Positions 19,063 through 28,146 of a stretch of DNA of 64,000 nucleotides are shown one piece after another (position 1 is the first letter of the stretch; each line of letters opens with the position of its first letter). A program made the translations under genes and the position numbers. The stretch is from Chromatiaceae bacterium. Its GTDB lineage: Bacteria > Pseudomonadota > Gammaproteobacteria > Chromatiales > Chromatiaceae. The notes under the pieces are model-generated. The model worked only from the letters and a program-made list of their open reading frames with translations, was not told the origin of the DNA and did not search any database. The DNA lies in the NCBI GenBank assembly GCA_024235175.1, contig JACKMX010000002.1, positions 558,001-622,000 of the forward strand, given 5' to 3'.

Positions 19063-20013
19063 TTATCGAGCTGGCTCCAGCTGCTTTTTACCGCCGTTAC
19101 GCAATGTGGATACCCCATCCAGTCCGGCTTCAAGGATCACTTCCGTGAGCAGCTGGATTGCTTTGGGACGTGGAAATGACTTTCTCCAGGCGATCGCTAC
19201 GGTGCGTTGGGGCGCCGCTCCCTTGAACGGCCGGGTTACCAGCATTTCATTGGACAAACCATTGATTCCCGCCGCAGTACGTGGCAGCACGGTGATTCCC
19301 AATCCGCTGGCCACCATATAGCGCATGGTCTCCAGCGATCCACCTTCGAAATTTCCCACAGTTCCCGAGGATGGTTTCAGGCATCCGGGACAGGCGGCCA
19401 GAACCTGATCCCTGAAACAGTGGCCCGCGCCAAGCAACAGCACCCGCTCATTGCCTAATTCATCCAGATCGATTTTGCGCTGTTTTGTCCAGGGATGTTT
19501 GGCCGGAAGCAGGACCACGAACGGCTCATGATAAAGGGGCTGAATTTCGATTCCCGGTTCATCGAACGGGAGCGAAATAATAATTGCATCCTGCTCACCC
19601 CGCTTCAGTTGGCTCGATAGCACCGCAGTGTAATTCTCTTCGATATAGAGCGGCATTTGTGGCGCCCGCCGGTTTAGGAGCGGCACCAGCCCTGGAAACA
19701 GATAAGGACCTATGGTGTAGATGGCCGCCAGGCGCAATGGTGTCGACAGCTGGTCCTTGCCCTCTTTGGCCATCTCACGGATCAACTCCACCTGCTCCAG
19801 CGCACGCTGAGCCTGAATGACGATCCGCTGTCCGGCGGGCGTTATATTCACCTCTCCCTGGCCACGCTCGAACAGCGCCACATCCAGCTCCTGCTCCAGT
19901 TTTTTCACCGCAACACTGAGCGTGGGTTGACTGACACAGCAATAATCCGCCGCCTTGCCAAAATGGCGCTCTCTTGCCACCGCAACGATATACCTCAATT
20001 CACTCAGTGTCAT
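19063..20013 (-). CDS. oxyR: OxyR, LysR-type peroxide sensor
   Basis: Transcription regulator activated by hydrogen peroxide. The 316-residue protein has an N-terminal LysR winged helix (MTLSELRYIVAVARERHFGK, then AADYCCVSQPTLSVAVKKLE) and an effector domain with the redox pair C199 and C208 in GAGHCFRDQVLAAC, at the same positions as E. coli OxyR. The oxidised disulfide between them switches the protein on. It is divergent from cpdA across a 145-base gap. No classic OxyR target (ahpC, katG) is adjacent. Confidence 0.95.
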   Translation of the reverse strand: MTLSELRYIVAVARERHFGKAADYCCVSQPTLSVAVKKLEQELDVALFERGQGEVNITPAGQRIVIQAQRALEQVELIREMAKEGKDQLSTPLRLAAIYTIGPYLFPGLVPLLNRRAPQMPLYIEENYTAVLSSQLKRGEQDAIIISLPFDEPGIEIQPLYHEPFVVLLPAKHPWTKQRKIDLDELGNERVLLLGAGHCFRDQVLAACPGCLKPSSGTVGNFEGGSLETMRYMVASGLGITVLPRTAAGINGLSNEMLVTRPFKGAAPQRTVAIAWRKSFPRPKAIQLLTEVILEAGLDGVSTLRNGGKKQLEPAR

Positions 20014-20158
20014 TTGATGAGATTCCTTCCCAAACTTTTGATTCGCTGTGCCAGAATCGTGATTCAGTCCACAAACAGGCGCGAGAATAGGGCAAAAAAG
20101 TCTGTTTAAAAATACAATACTATTGAGTAAATTCCTTGGGAATCATAAAAAACAGGCG

Positions 20159-21001
20159 ATGAAACCCGAAAAATCCCGTCCGCTGCATCTCAGGCCAAAG
20201 CGCACAGCACACGCCCTGTTGCGCCTGGTGCAGGTCACAGATTGCCATCTCTACGCCAATCCGGGCCGCTGTCTTGCCGGATTAAACACCCTGGATACAT
20301 TCGATGCGATACTCGATCTGGTAAAAACCGAGTTCGGCTCCAGTGATATTATCCTGGCAACCGGCGACCTGGTTCACGATGCGAGCCCCCTGGGCTATAC
20401 CCGGATGCGCAGTCGTTTCGAAAAGCTCAACCTTCCAGTCCGCTGCCTGCCGGGCAACCATGATGTTCCAGAGGTAATGAGCCAGTATCTCAACCAGGGA
20501 AAAGTAAGAACGCTGGAAGCCGTACAGCTCCATAACTGGGTTATTATCATGCTTGATTCAACGGTGCCCGGTCGGGAGGGTGGTCATCTCAACAGCAGGC
20601 AGCTGGAGATACTTGAACAAAATCTTGCTCAAAACCCCGATTGTCACGCGTTGATATGCCTGCATCACCATCCGCTTCCAATCGGCAGTGCGTGGATGGA
20701 CAGGATGGCACTGGACAACCCGGTCAGTTTTTTTCAGATAATCGACCGCTTCCCCCAGGTCAGGGCAATTCTCTGCGGCCATATACATCAAGAGTACGAA
20801 GACATGCGGCACCAGGTCAGAATACTGGGCGCCCCATCCACCTGTATTCAGTTCACCCCGCTCTTTGAGCAGTTCAATCTGGACAGGCTGCCTCCAGGGC
20901 TGCGCTGGCTGGAACTGGAGCAGGATGGAACTATCAGCACCGGCATAAAACGGCTGTCGGCAATGCCGACGAAACTGGACATCAGTGTAGCAGGCTACTG
21001 A
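20159..21001 (+). CDS. cpdA: 3',5'-cyclic-AMP phosphodiesterase (class III, CpdA)
   Basis: Metallophosphoesterase that hydrolyses cAMP. All four metal-binding blocks are present: VTDCHLY, TGDLVHD, GNHDVP and GHIHQE, plus CLHHHPLPIGSAWMD. Length (280 residues) fits CpdA (275 in E. coli). I start at the ATG at 20159 with CAGGCG just upstream; a TTG 12 codons earlier is possible. The gene is divergent from oxyR. Other class III phosphoesterases act on phospholipids or GTP, but SAWMD and the cap sequence point to CpdA. Confidence 0.9.
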   Translation: MKPEKSRPLHLRPKRTAHALLRLVQVTDCHLYANPGRCLAGLNTLDTFDAILDLVKTEFGSSDIILATGDLVHDASPLGYTRMRSRFEKLNLPVRCLPGNHDVPEVMSQYLNQGKVRTLEAVQLHNWVIIMLDSTVPGREGGHLNSRQLEILEQNLAQNPDCHALICLHHHPLPIGSAWMDRMALDNPVSFFQIIDRFPQVRAILCGHIHQEYEDMRHQVRILGAPSTCIQFTPLFEQFNLDRLPPGLRWLELEQDGTISTGIKRLSAMPTKLDISVAGY

Positions 21002-21134
21002 GCCCTGCGCAGTGTCCGCATCAACTGATGCAGGCCGACTTGGGCTATCTCTTTTTCCCAGCGAACCGCCTTGTGCCATAAACCAAAATCGCCCTGGTCC
21101 CGACAGCGCGGGATTATGAGATGGGATCAACAGC

Positions 21135-21404
21135 TTACTGAACAGTAAAGCTTTGATACCCGTGGGTCTCCTGGGGCTCACATGCGACACCGGTAACCCG
21201 CGCTGCTGCCGGGCCTCGGGAGAGCCAGCTCCTGAATTGATCGACCGCGCTCCTCTCGCCGCAGGCAATCACCTCCACCCTGCCATCCGCAAGATTTCTG
21301 GCGTAGCCGGTTATCCCAAGCATCAATGCCTGTTCACGCGTGGAAGCCCGAAAAAAAACACCCTGAACCTTGCCTGACACCAGACACTTAACACAAATCG
21401 TCAT
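21135..21404 (-). CDS. Acylphosphatase
   Basis: Small enzyme of 89 residues that hydrolyses acyl phosphates. It has the signature VSGKVQGVFFRASTREQA with the catalytic Arg in FFRAST, GYARNLADGRVEV with the catalytic Asn, and GYQSFTV at the end. Its ATG directly abuts the tlpA stop, and the end of tlpA supplies the strong ribosome site AAGGAG, so the two are coupled. Converges with cpdA across 133 bases that show no clear terminator. Confidence 0.94.
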   Translation of the reverse strand: MTICVKCLVSGKVQGVFFRASTREQALMLGITGYARNLADGRVEVIACGERSAVDQFRSWLSRGPAAARVTGVACEPQETHGYQSFTVQ

Positions 21405-21944
21405 CTATAGCTCCTTGCTGTTGGGTGGCTCTTTGGTTCTCTCATCGAAGCTTTCGATATAACGCTCGACCATCTCCCCGTCAACCGGACCCACCTGCCG
21501 TGCCACCACTTCACCCTCAGGAGAGATCAAGTAACTGGTGGGCAGCGCGGTAACTGCGCCCAATGCAGTTCGAGAGGATGGTTTTTCACGCAACACTGGG
21601 AAACTGATAAACTGATTTTCGACAAAAGCCCTCAAACGAGCCAGATCTATATCTTCCAGGTTGACGCCGATCACGACTGCATCCCGATGCTGGTGCTTGA
21701 CATGAAACACCTCCAGCTCCGGCAACTCCTCCAGGCACGGCGGACACCAGGTGGCCCAGTAGTTGACCAGCACCCATTTTCCGCGAAATTCAGATAATCG
21801 GCGCAGCTTGCCATCGAGGTCAGGCAATTCAAATTCCGCTGTTTCTGCATGTACCCAGAATGGTGTGACCAAGCCAAGCACAATTACCAGAAGCGCACGC
21901 AACCCGAGACTCCCAAAACATGTTGGCCTGCTGAAATACCTCAT
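21405..21944 (-). CDS. TlpA-like membrane-anchored/periplasmic thioredoxin
   Basis: Thiol-disulfide protein facing the periplasm. It has a signal or anchor segment (LRALLVIVLGLVTPFWVHA), then a thioredoxin fold with the redox site W66-C67-P-P-C70 in NYWATWCPPCLEELPELEV, and the cis-proline block ALPTSYLISPEGEV. At 179 residues it fits the TlpA/ResA group, which reduces apocytochrome or other substrates. It overlaps yihY by ATGA and is followed at once by acylphosphatase, so the three form one unit. The natural partner is unknown. Confidence 0.9.
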   Translation of the reverse strand: MRYFSRPTCFGSLGLRALLVIVLGLVTPFWVHAETAEFELPDLDGKLRRLSEFRGKWVLVNYWATWCPPCLEELPELEVFHVKHQHRDAVVIGVNLEDIDLARLRAFVENQFISFPVLREKPSSRTALGAVTALPTSYLISPEGEVVARQVGPVDGEMVERYIESFDERTKEPPNSKEL

Positions 21945-23299
21945 TTGCTTGCGCCATCCACACCCAACGCAGAGCCCTGCCGTGACTCACGTTCTCCATA
22001 CAGCTTCGCCAGAGGGACATCCATGACCTCCTGCATGCTCTCGCCCAGTTTTTCCAGTATTCCGGCCAAGGCCTGGTCCGCCCCTACCTGCGAGCCCGTC
22101 AGCTGTTTCGCCTCAGGCAGAACAAAGCCCTCCATCCGGTAAAGATCGTGCAGCGTGACATTGGACAGATCGCGCGCAAGCGCCCATTCACCGTCTGCAC
22201 TCTGCAACACCAGCCGGGCACGCTCCAGTTGTTGCAGCAACGCCTCCAGGCGCTCCTCCGGAACATAACCCAAAGGCACGGCAAGACGCTCCGCGGAGAG
22301 CGCAGCACCCGATTTCTGACCTGTCCAAAGTTCACCTAACAGGCGGTAGGCCAGCAGAAGGTCCCCGCCCTCCGCGGCGGAACCGTAATGGCCTTCATCC
22401 CGGAAAATAGCGAGGCAGTGCGCGAACTCCGCGCCCAGCAGCGTCACCACCCAGCAGAGATAGATCCAGACCAGAAAAATCGGCACCACCGCAAGTGCGC
22501 CGTAGATCGCCTCGTAAGTGGGGAACTGGGTCACATAAAAGGCGAAACCCCGTTTTGCCATTTCAAACAGCAGCGCTGCCAGCACGCCGCCGGCCACCGC
22601 GTGCCGCGTCGGCACCTTTCTGTTTGGTACCACCGCATACAGCAGACTGAATGCAACCGCTGCGGCCAGCAGTGGCATGAAAGCCAGCAATCTGTGACGC
22701 AGCCCCAGAGTCTCTGCCGTATCAGATATGAATGGCATGGAAACCATGTAGGAGGTCACAACCACACTTAGACCGATCAGCAGAGGTCCCAGCGAGAGGA
22801 TTGACCAGTACATGAGAAATTTCGCCAGCGGTTTGCGTTTCTGCCTGACCCGCCAGATAGCGTTTATTGCCTGATCGATGTTGACCATCATCATGATCGC
22901 GACAACCATGAGAAATACGAATCCCACCCCGCTCAAGCGTGACGCCTTGCTGCTGAACTGCTGAAGATACTGCTGAACGATCTCACCGGAAGCAGGAACA
23001 AAATTCTTGAACACGAAATCCTGCAACTCAATCCCCACTTTCTCGGAAACCGGAAAGGCGGAGAATATGGCCAGACCCACCGCCATCAACGGTACCAGTG
23101 ACAGCAGGGTTGTGTAGGTGAGTGAAGCGGCGTTGGGCAATCCGCGATCAGCAATGAAGCGGGAAACCAGCAGTCGGATAAACCGGGTCAACCCTCCCAG
23201 CGGGCTGTCCAGGATTTGTGTCACAATACCTTCCCTCCCTCTTTTTTCATTCCCTCTCATCCCTTGATAGTTGCTCTTAAGATGTTTTAAGGCTTTCAT
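21941..23299 (-). CDS. YihY/BrkB family integral membrane protein
   Basis: A polytopic inner-membrane protein of about 452 residues with six predicted helices and the family blocks AASLTYTTLLSLVPLMAV, IWRVRQKRKPLAKFLMYW and IYGALAVVPIFLVWIYLCWV. The family was once named ribonuclease BN, which is incorrect, and is now known as YihY/virulence factor BrkB; function is unsettled. A C-terminal cytoplasmic domain of about 140 residues (after GAEFAHCLAIF) looks like a winged helix, as in longer members. The start is unsure: ATG at 23299 or the ATG at 23260, which has AAGGG close by. Confidence 0.88.
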   Translation of the reverse strand: MKALKHLKSNYQGMRGNEKRGREGIVTQILDSPLGGLTRFIRLLVSRFIADRGLPNAASLTYTTLLSLVPLMAVGLAIFSAFPVSEKVGIELQDFVFKNFVPASGEIVQQYLQQFSSKASRLSGVGFVFLMVVAIMMMVNIDQAINAIWRVRQKRKPLAKFLMYWSILSLGPLLIGLSVVVTSYMVSMPFISDTAETLGLRHRLLAFMPLLAAAVAFSLLYAVVPNRKVPTRHAVAGGVLAALLFEMAKRGFAFYVTQFPTYEAIYGALAVVPIFLVWIYLCWVVTLLGAEFAHCLAIFRDEGHYGSAAEGGDLLLAYRLLGELWTGQKSGAALSAERLAVPLGYVPEERLEALLQQLERARLVLQSADGEWALARDLSNVTLHDLYRMEGFVLPEAKQLTGSQVGADQALAGILEKLGESMQEVMDVPLAKLYGERESRQGSALGVDGASK

Positions 23300-23538
23300 T
23301 TCCAAACAATCGGTCGGCTATCATCGGGCCAGAAAAAGCGATCCTGGCGGTTTGCAAGCGGACCCTGACTCTCCTGTTTCTGTTATTTCATGCTACTCAT
23401 CGGGGTAGTCTAATGTCCAGGTACCGTCAAAAGAATACCCGGTGTAACAAACCGGCCTGGGCGGGCCTGTCTTTTACCGGGAGCAGTTGGCTACAATAGA
23501 TTCTTCGAGCGGACAGTAAAAAAACGAGGTTTTCAAAT

Positions 23539-23889
23539 ATGAATATAGAGATATACCACAATCCGCGTTGCAGCAAATCGCGCCAGACCCTGCAACTGCT
23601 GGAGGAGCGGGGTTTCGAGCCCAGCATAACCGAATATCTGAAGACACCACCAAACCGGGACGAACTGGAAAAAATTCTCTCCATGCTGGGTATGGAACCA
23701 CGCGAACTGATGCGCAAGAAAGAGGCTGAATACAAGGAAGCCGGCCTGGACAATCCTGATCTGACAAGGGAGCAACTGATACAGGGAATGATCAACCACC
23801 CCAAACTGATTGAACGGCCCATCGTAATCAGCAACGGCAAGGCAGTTATCGGCCGGCCACCGGAGCAGGTTCTGGATATCCTTCCATGA
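23539..23889 (+). CDS. arsC: Arsenate reductase (glutaredoxin type)
   Basis: Thioredoxin-fold protein of 116 residues with the single catalytic Cys at 11 in YHNPRCSKSRQTL, and downstream the family block LIERPIVISNGKAVIGRPPE. It matches the ArsC/YffB clade that uses glutathione and glutaredoxin; members with RCSKSR and LIERPIV are usually ArsC. GAGG lies about 9 bases before the ATG. It overlaps wrbA by ATGA, so the two are coupled. No arsenite exporter or ArsR gene is nearby, so a housekeeping role is possible. Confidence 0.9.
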   Translation: MNIEIYHNPRCSKSRQTLQLLEERGFEPSITEYLKTPPNRDELEKILSMLGMEPRELMRKKEAEYKEAGLDNPDLTREQLIQGMINHPKLIERPIVISNGKAVIGRPPEQVLDILP

Positions 23890-24476
23890 GCTACATCCTG
23901 ATTCTCTATTACAGCCGCTATGGCTCCACCGCGGGCATGGCCAGGCAAGTCGCCCGCGGTGTCGGAGAGGTGGCAGGCATCGAGGCACGCCTGCGCACCG
24001 TGCCCGAAATCTCCACGACCTGTGAAGCGGTGGATCCCCCGGTACCCGCCGAAGGTGCGCCCTACGCCACGCTTGATGATCTTGCTGAGTGTGCCGGTCT
24101 GGCACTCGGCAGCCCCACGCGCTTCGGCAATATGGCTGCCGCAATGAAATATTTTATCGATAGCAGCAGTGGGCTTTGGCTCAGCGGTGCAATGATCGGT
24201 AAACCAGCCGGTGTTTTCACCTCAACCTCCAGTATGCATGGCGGTCAGGAGACCACGCTCACCAGCATGATGCTGCCCCTGCTGCACCACGGCATGCTGC
24301 TGCTTGGACTCCCTTTCAGCGAATCGGACCTGCTGCACACGCGCAGCGGTGGTACACCTTACGGTCCGAGTCACCTGGCCGGAAAAGAGAGCAAACTGCC
24401 TTTAAGCGATGAAGAGAAGCGGCTCTGCCAGGCCTTGGGACGCCGCCTGGCGACCACCGCCGTCAGACTGGCCTGA
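23886..24476 (+). CDS. wrbA: NAD(P)H:quinone oxidoreductase / flavodoxin (WrbA type)
   Basis: Flavodoxin-fold protein of 196 residues binding FMN. The phosphate loop is YYSRYGSTAGMARQVARGV, and the WrbA blocks GSPTRFGNMAAAMKYFID and FTSTSSMHGGQETTLTSMM are present. It gives two-electron reduction of quinones and protects from semiquinone stress. It is translationally coupled to arsC upstream and is followed by hda within 6 bases. An arsC-wrbA-hda run is frequent in gammaproteobacteria. Confidence 0.93.
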   Translation: MSYILILYYSRYGSTAGMARQVARGVGEVAGIEARLRTVPEISTTCEAVDPPVPAEGAPYATLDDLAECAGLALGSPTRFGNMAAAMKYFIDSSSGLWLSGAMIGKPAGVFTSTSSMHGGQETTLTSMMLPLLHHGMLLLGLPFSESDLLHTRSGGTPYGPSHLAGKESKLPLSDEEKRLCQALGRRLATTAVRLA

Positions 24477-24482
24477 GCAGCA

Positions 24483-25184
24483 ATGCTACCGCAGATACCC
24501 CTCGGTATTAGTTTGCGGGAGAGTGCCAGCTTCGACTCTTTTGTCGGGTTGGGAAACCAGCGGACGCTGGCCGATATCAAAGCCTGCATTGCGAAGTCCG
24601 GAGAAAACTATCTCTATCTCTGGGGTCCGGACGGCACGGGCAAAAGTCATCTTCTGCAGGCCGGTTGCCGTGCGGCACACTCGGAATCATGCCGCGTTGC
24701 CTATATTCCACTGTCTCAGGCCGATCATTTTTCACCGGAAATCCTGGAGGAACTTGGCATCCTGGACCTGATCTGCCTGGATGACATACAACGGGTAAGC
24801 GGCATACCTGCCTGGGAAATGGCACTGTTTCGCCTGTTCAACCAATTGCGGGAAAGCGGATCGCGGCTGATAGTGAGCGCAGACCGGCCGCCCGCCAGTT
24901 TACATGTACGACTCGCCGATCTGCGTTCCCGTCTGGAATGGGGGCTATGTTGTCAGCTCAACCTGCTGGATGACCCGGCCAGATTACAACTGTTGACAGA
25001 GAGTGCGCACAGACGCGGTCTGGTGTTACCGGAGGGGACGGCGCGTTATATTCTGAGCCATACAGCCAGAGATACCCAAGCGCTGGTAGAGCTGATGGAT
25101 CGATTGGACCTGGCCTCTCTCTCGGCCCAACGCAGACTGACGATACCCTTTGTCAAAACGATATTGGAAAGGGATGGCGCTTAA
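24483..25184 (+). CDS. hda: Hda, DnaA regulatory inactivator
   Basis: DnaA-related AAA+ protein that, with the beta clamp, promotes hydrolysis of ATP bound to DnaA and so limits re-initiation. The 233-residue protein begins MLPQIPLGISLRE, whose QIPLGI stretch is the clamp-binding motif. Walker A is WGPDGTGKSHLL (47-58) and Walker B LICLDDI. Sensor 1 and 2 regions follow, but there is no DnaA DNA-binding domain. Complete and normal in length. It converges on pgsA with a 74-base gap. Confidence 0.93.
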   Translation: MLPQIPLGISLRESASFDSFVGLGNQRTLADIKACIAKSGENYLYLWGPDGTGKSHLLQAGCRAAHSESCRVAYIPLSQADHFSPEILEELGILDLICLDDIQRVSGIPAWEMALFRLFNQLRESGSRLIVSADRPPASLHVRLADLRSRLEWGLCCQLNLLDDPARLQLLTESAHRRGLVLPEGTARYILSHTARDTQALVELMDRLDLASLSAQRRLTIPFVKTILERDGA

Positions 25185-25258
25185 GCCGTTAGCTTTACCT
25201 TACAACTCTTTTCTGAGTACCTCTGAATCTCAGCTGCGGCTTCTGAATTAAATAAGAG

Positions 25259-25819
25259 TTACCTCTTATCCGCCAGGCTGGCTGCTCTCCGGCTCCAGAC
25301 CCAGACGTAGTTCGCCCCGCTCGCAACAGTGGAGGCAAAAACTGTCCACACCAAAAATTGCAGCAACCCTTGAGGCAATTCGAACAAGCCCTGGTCGAGC
25401 ACCACGGCAAGCACCAACACGATCTGAGCGAAAGTATTGAATTTACTGATCAGGCTGGGGTCAGCCCGTAACTCTTCAATACGAAAATTATAGACCAGCG
25501 CGCCGGTTACAATTATCAGATCACGGACGATCACCAGCACCATCAATAGCGTGGGAATCAGACCGAGCATTGCCAGACAGACATAGCTGGAAACCAGCAG
25601 TACCTTATCCGCCATGGGATCCAGCAGTCCACCCAGCCTGCTATGCCAGCCAAAGTGTTTGGCCAGAAATCCGTCCAGTCCATCTGATATGCCGGCAATG
25701 GCAAACAGCACCAGCGCAACATCGAAACGCTGTATCAACAACATCCAGACCACCGGTATAGTCAGGAAAATCCGTAAGATGCTGATCAGGTTGGGGATAT
25801 CTTCCCGGTGTACGATCAT
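25259..25819 (-). CDS. pgsA: CDP-alcohol phosphatidyltransferase (PgsA-like)
   Basis: Integral membrane enzyme of 186 residues with the CDP-alcohol motif DGFLAK-x8-G-x3-D-x3-D (in SDGLDGFLAKHFGWHSRLGG) and NLISILRIFLTIPVV at the N-terminus. The likely reaction is formation of phosphatidylglycerophosphate from CDP-diacylglycerol and glycerol 3-phosphate. Genomes of this kind often carry a second pgsA next to uvrC; this copy, beside hda and the DUF2066 gene, could instead be the cardiolipin-synthase-like CDP-alcohol enzyme. The start is the ATG at 25819, since the upstream codon is TTG. Confidence 0.82.
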   Translation of the reverse strand: MIVHREDIPNLISILRIFLTIPVVWMLLIQRFDVALVLFAIAGISDGLDGFLAKHFGWHSRLGGLLDPMADKVLLVSSYVCLAMLGLIPTLLMVLVIVRDLIIVTGALVYNFRIEELRADPSLISKFNTFAQIVLVLAVVLDQGLFELPQGLLQFLVWTVFASTVASGANYVWVWSRRAASLADKR

Positions 25820-25827
25820 AACTGGTT

Positions 25828-26982
25828 TCAACGCATTCGATAGTAGAGATCTATCGGTATTGCGGACGCATCGGGCTGAAATGCAGCACCCGGATCGGTT
25901 TCGATCAATCCACCGATGCCAAGTTCGCGGTCCAGCACGGCAACGCCTCCCTGGCCATGCAGATCATAAACCACTGCATTCGGTTCAACTGAGGAGATCA
26001 CCACCCTCTCCAGAGAACTCTGTCCACCGAGAAGCCTAAGCACCGCCGCGTAATCCTCCAGGCTATCTATCCCCGACACACGCAGGCGTACCGTAGACAG
26101 CGAGCGCTCCTCTTTGATCGGTGCAAATCGATTGGCCAGACTATCAGCAGTGCGCTGCAGCGCGTCTACTGTTAATGCGTTCCGGGATGCGGCCTCATTG
26201 TTCCAGTTGCTCTGGGAGTCGGCATGGTAGAGCCTCCACTCTCCGCGCCATAAACTCTTGTCGACTCTGACCAGGCGGCCGGTCAGGATCAGATCCGAAG
26301 CATAACGACGGGATGCTGCGCGAATATTGTTCTCGAAATTCCCCCAAATGTCCGCGACCTGCATTTGTCCCTGGTCCTCCAGATCCATCAACGGCAGCAG
26401 CAGCGGCACTCCACGCTCTGCGGCCACCTGATCCAGTGCGGCGCGCACATCGGTATCCATATCCGGATTCAGAAGCCGTCGTTTTCCCTGCTGCTCCTCG
26501 CCAACCCAAAGCAGCACACTCGGGCGGTTGGCACTCCAAATCGGCAGACCACGGTTCTGCAGCAGACGGTTGATTTCGTTTTTATCGAAACTGACTTGCA
26601 GCAGACGTCCGCTCTGAACTTCGTTGCCAACTGCCGGCGCCGCTTCGTAGCGGTACTGCTGCACGTAGTGCGAGGCATTCTCCAAATCCGCAGCCAGCGC
26701 CTTGCGGGAGGCAATCCCGCTATTGCCGGTGAGTTTGACCAGTACCTTGGCGAAAGCATCCCGAATCGCCGAATTGCGTTCGGATGCATCGCCGCCCGAC
26801 ACTGGGGACTCGGCATCATACAGCCCATCAACTTGAGCACTCATCACCGATGCACCAAATCCAAGGAGAAGCATCAGGGTTAAAGCAGCGAGGCCAGACG
26901 ATAATGGGAAGGGATGAGAATTGCCAGCAAACACGGACATGTGAGATTTTCTGAGGAAAATAAAGGTTGGACAAAGGTCCAT
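25828..26982 (-). CDS. DUF2066 domain envelope protein
   Basis: A protein of unknown function with a hydrophobic signal segment (LAALTLMLLLGFGASVMSAQ) and a DUF2066 region of about 340 residues. Typical blocks are RNSAIRDAFAKVLVKLTGNS and WVGEEQQGKRRLLNPD, then a C-terminal QSSLERVVI region. It is usually coded next to purM, hda and pgsA, as here. The start is unclear: ATG at 26982 has GGAG four bases upstream, while ATG at 26940 gives a shorter N-region but no ribosome site. It overlaps pgsA closely and is divergent from purM. Confidence 0.85.
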   Translation of the reverse strand: MDLCPTFIFLRKSHMSVFAGNSHPFPLSSGLAALTLMLLLGFGASVMSAQVDGLYDAESPVSGGDASERNSAIRDAFAKVLVKLTGNSGIASRKALAADLENASHYVQQYRYEAAPAVGNEVQSGRLLQVSFDKNEINRLLQNRGLPIWSANRPSVLLWVGEEQQGKRRLLNPDMDTDVRAALDQVAAERGVPLLLPLMDLEDQGQMQVADIWGNFENNIRAASRRYASDLILTGRLVRVDKSLWRGEWRLYHADSQSNWNNEAASRNALTVDALQRTADSLANRFAPIKEERSLSTVRLRVSGIDSLEDYAAVLRLLGGQSSLERVVISSVEPNAVVYDLHGQGGVAVLDRELGIGGLIETDPGAAFQPDASAIPIDLYYRMR

Positions 26983-27077
26983 ATTACTCCGGCAGACTAT
27001 CCTCTGTCTAAAGGAACACCTGATCCCGAGGATTTGGTAAACTGTGGCCAATTCATTTCGGTCACTCTGGAGTCAAA

Positions 27078-28130
27078 GTGAAGCAGAACGACAGTTCCGG
27101 GAGCATCAAACTCAGCTATCGGGATGCGGGCGTCGACATCGACGCCGGCAACAGTCTGGTGGAGTGCATCAAACCCATCGTAACTCAGACCTTCCGGCCG
27201 GGTGTCATGACCGGACTGGGCGGTTTCGGCGCCCTTTTCGAGCTGCCTCTCGATCGTTATCGGGAGCCGGTACTGGTCTCCGGCACAGATGGGGTGGGAA
27301 CCAAACTCAAGCTGGCGCTGCAACTCGAAAAACACGATACCATCGGCATAGATCTGGTTGCCATGTGCGTCAATGATATCGTCGTAACAGGTGCCGAACC
27401 CCTGTTCTTCCTTGACTACTACGCCACCGGGCATCTTGATGTGAATGTCGCGACAGAGGTGATCAGGGGCATAGCCAAGGGCTGTCAGCTGGCTGGCGCC
27501 GCACTGACCGGAGGTGAAACCGCGGAGATGCCGGGTATGTACGCCGGCGGCGACTACGACCTGGCTGGCTTTTCGGTAGGTATAGTGGAAAAATCACGGA
27601 TCATAGAGCCGGGCAAGGTCAAGGTGGGCGATGTACTGCTCGGTCTGGGTTCTTCCGGACCACACTCCAACGGATATTCGTTGATTCGAAAGATCCTGGA
27701 GGTTTCCGGTGCGGATCTGCAGCAGCCCATGGGTGAGACCAGTCTGGGCGAGGCGTTGCTGGCACCCACCCGCATCTATGTCAAACCTTTGCTGGCACTC
27801 CACCGGAACATCGATATTCATGCCCTGGCCCACATTACAGGCGGCGGACTGTTGGAAAATCTGCCGCGTGTGCTGCCGCAAGGTACCCGCGCGGTGATCG
27901 AACTCAACGCCTGGGAGCGTCCCCAGCTTTTCAGATGGCTGCAGGAGCAGGGGAATATTGCTGACGCGGAAATGCTGCGAACCTTCAACTGTGGGATAGG
28001 CATGATCGTCTGCGTAGCGGCTACTGACGCGGAGCAAGCACAGACGCAACTCGAACAGGCTGGTGAACAGGTTTCGCAACTGGGACGGATTGTTGCCTCC
28101 GATGGTTCAGCCGCAGTGGAATTCGTGTGA
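27078..28130 (+). CDS. purM: Phosphoribosylformylglycinamidine cyclo-ligase (AIR synthetase)
   Basis: ATP-dependent ring closure giving aminoimidazole ribotide in purine synthesis. The 350-residue protein has LSYRDAGVDIDAGNSLVE at the N-terminus, GTDGVGTKLKLA, CVNDIVVTGAEPLFFLDYY, GGETAEMPGMY and HITGGGLLENLPR. It starts with GTG, with TGGAG five bases upstream. Full length. It is followed by purN, the classic purMN arrangement. Confidence 0.97.
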   Translation: MKQNDSSGSIKLSYRDAGVDIDAGNSLVECIKPIVTQTFRPGVMTGLGGFGALFELPLDRYREPVLVSGTDGVGTKLKLALQLEKHDTIGIDLVAMCVNDIVVTGAEPLFFLDYYATGHLDVNVATEVIRGIAKGCQLAGAALTGGETAEMPGMYAGGDYDLAGFSVGIVEKSRIIEPGKVKVGDVLLGLGSSGPHSNGYSLIRKILEVSGADLQQPMGETSLGEALLAPTRIYVKPLLALHRNIDIHALAHITGGGLLENLPRVLPQGTRAVIELNAWERPQLFRWLQEQGNIADAEMLRTFNCGIGMIVCVAATDAEQAQTQLEQAGEQVSQLGRIVASDGSAAVEFV

Positions 28131-28146
28131 AACTTGTACTAGCAGC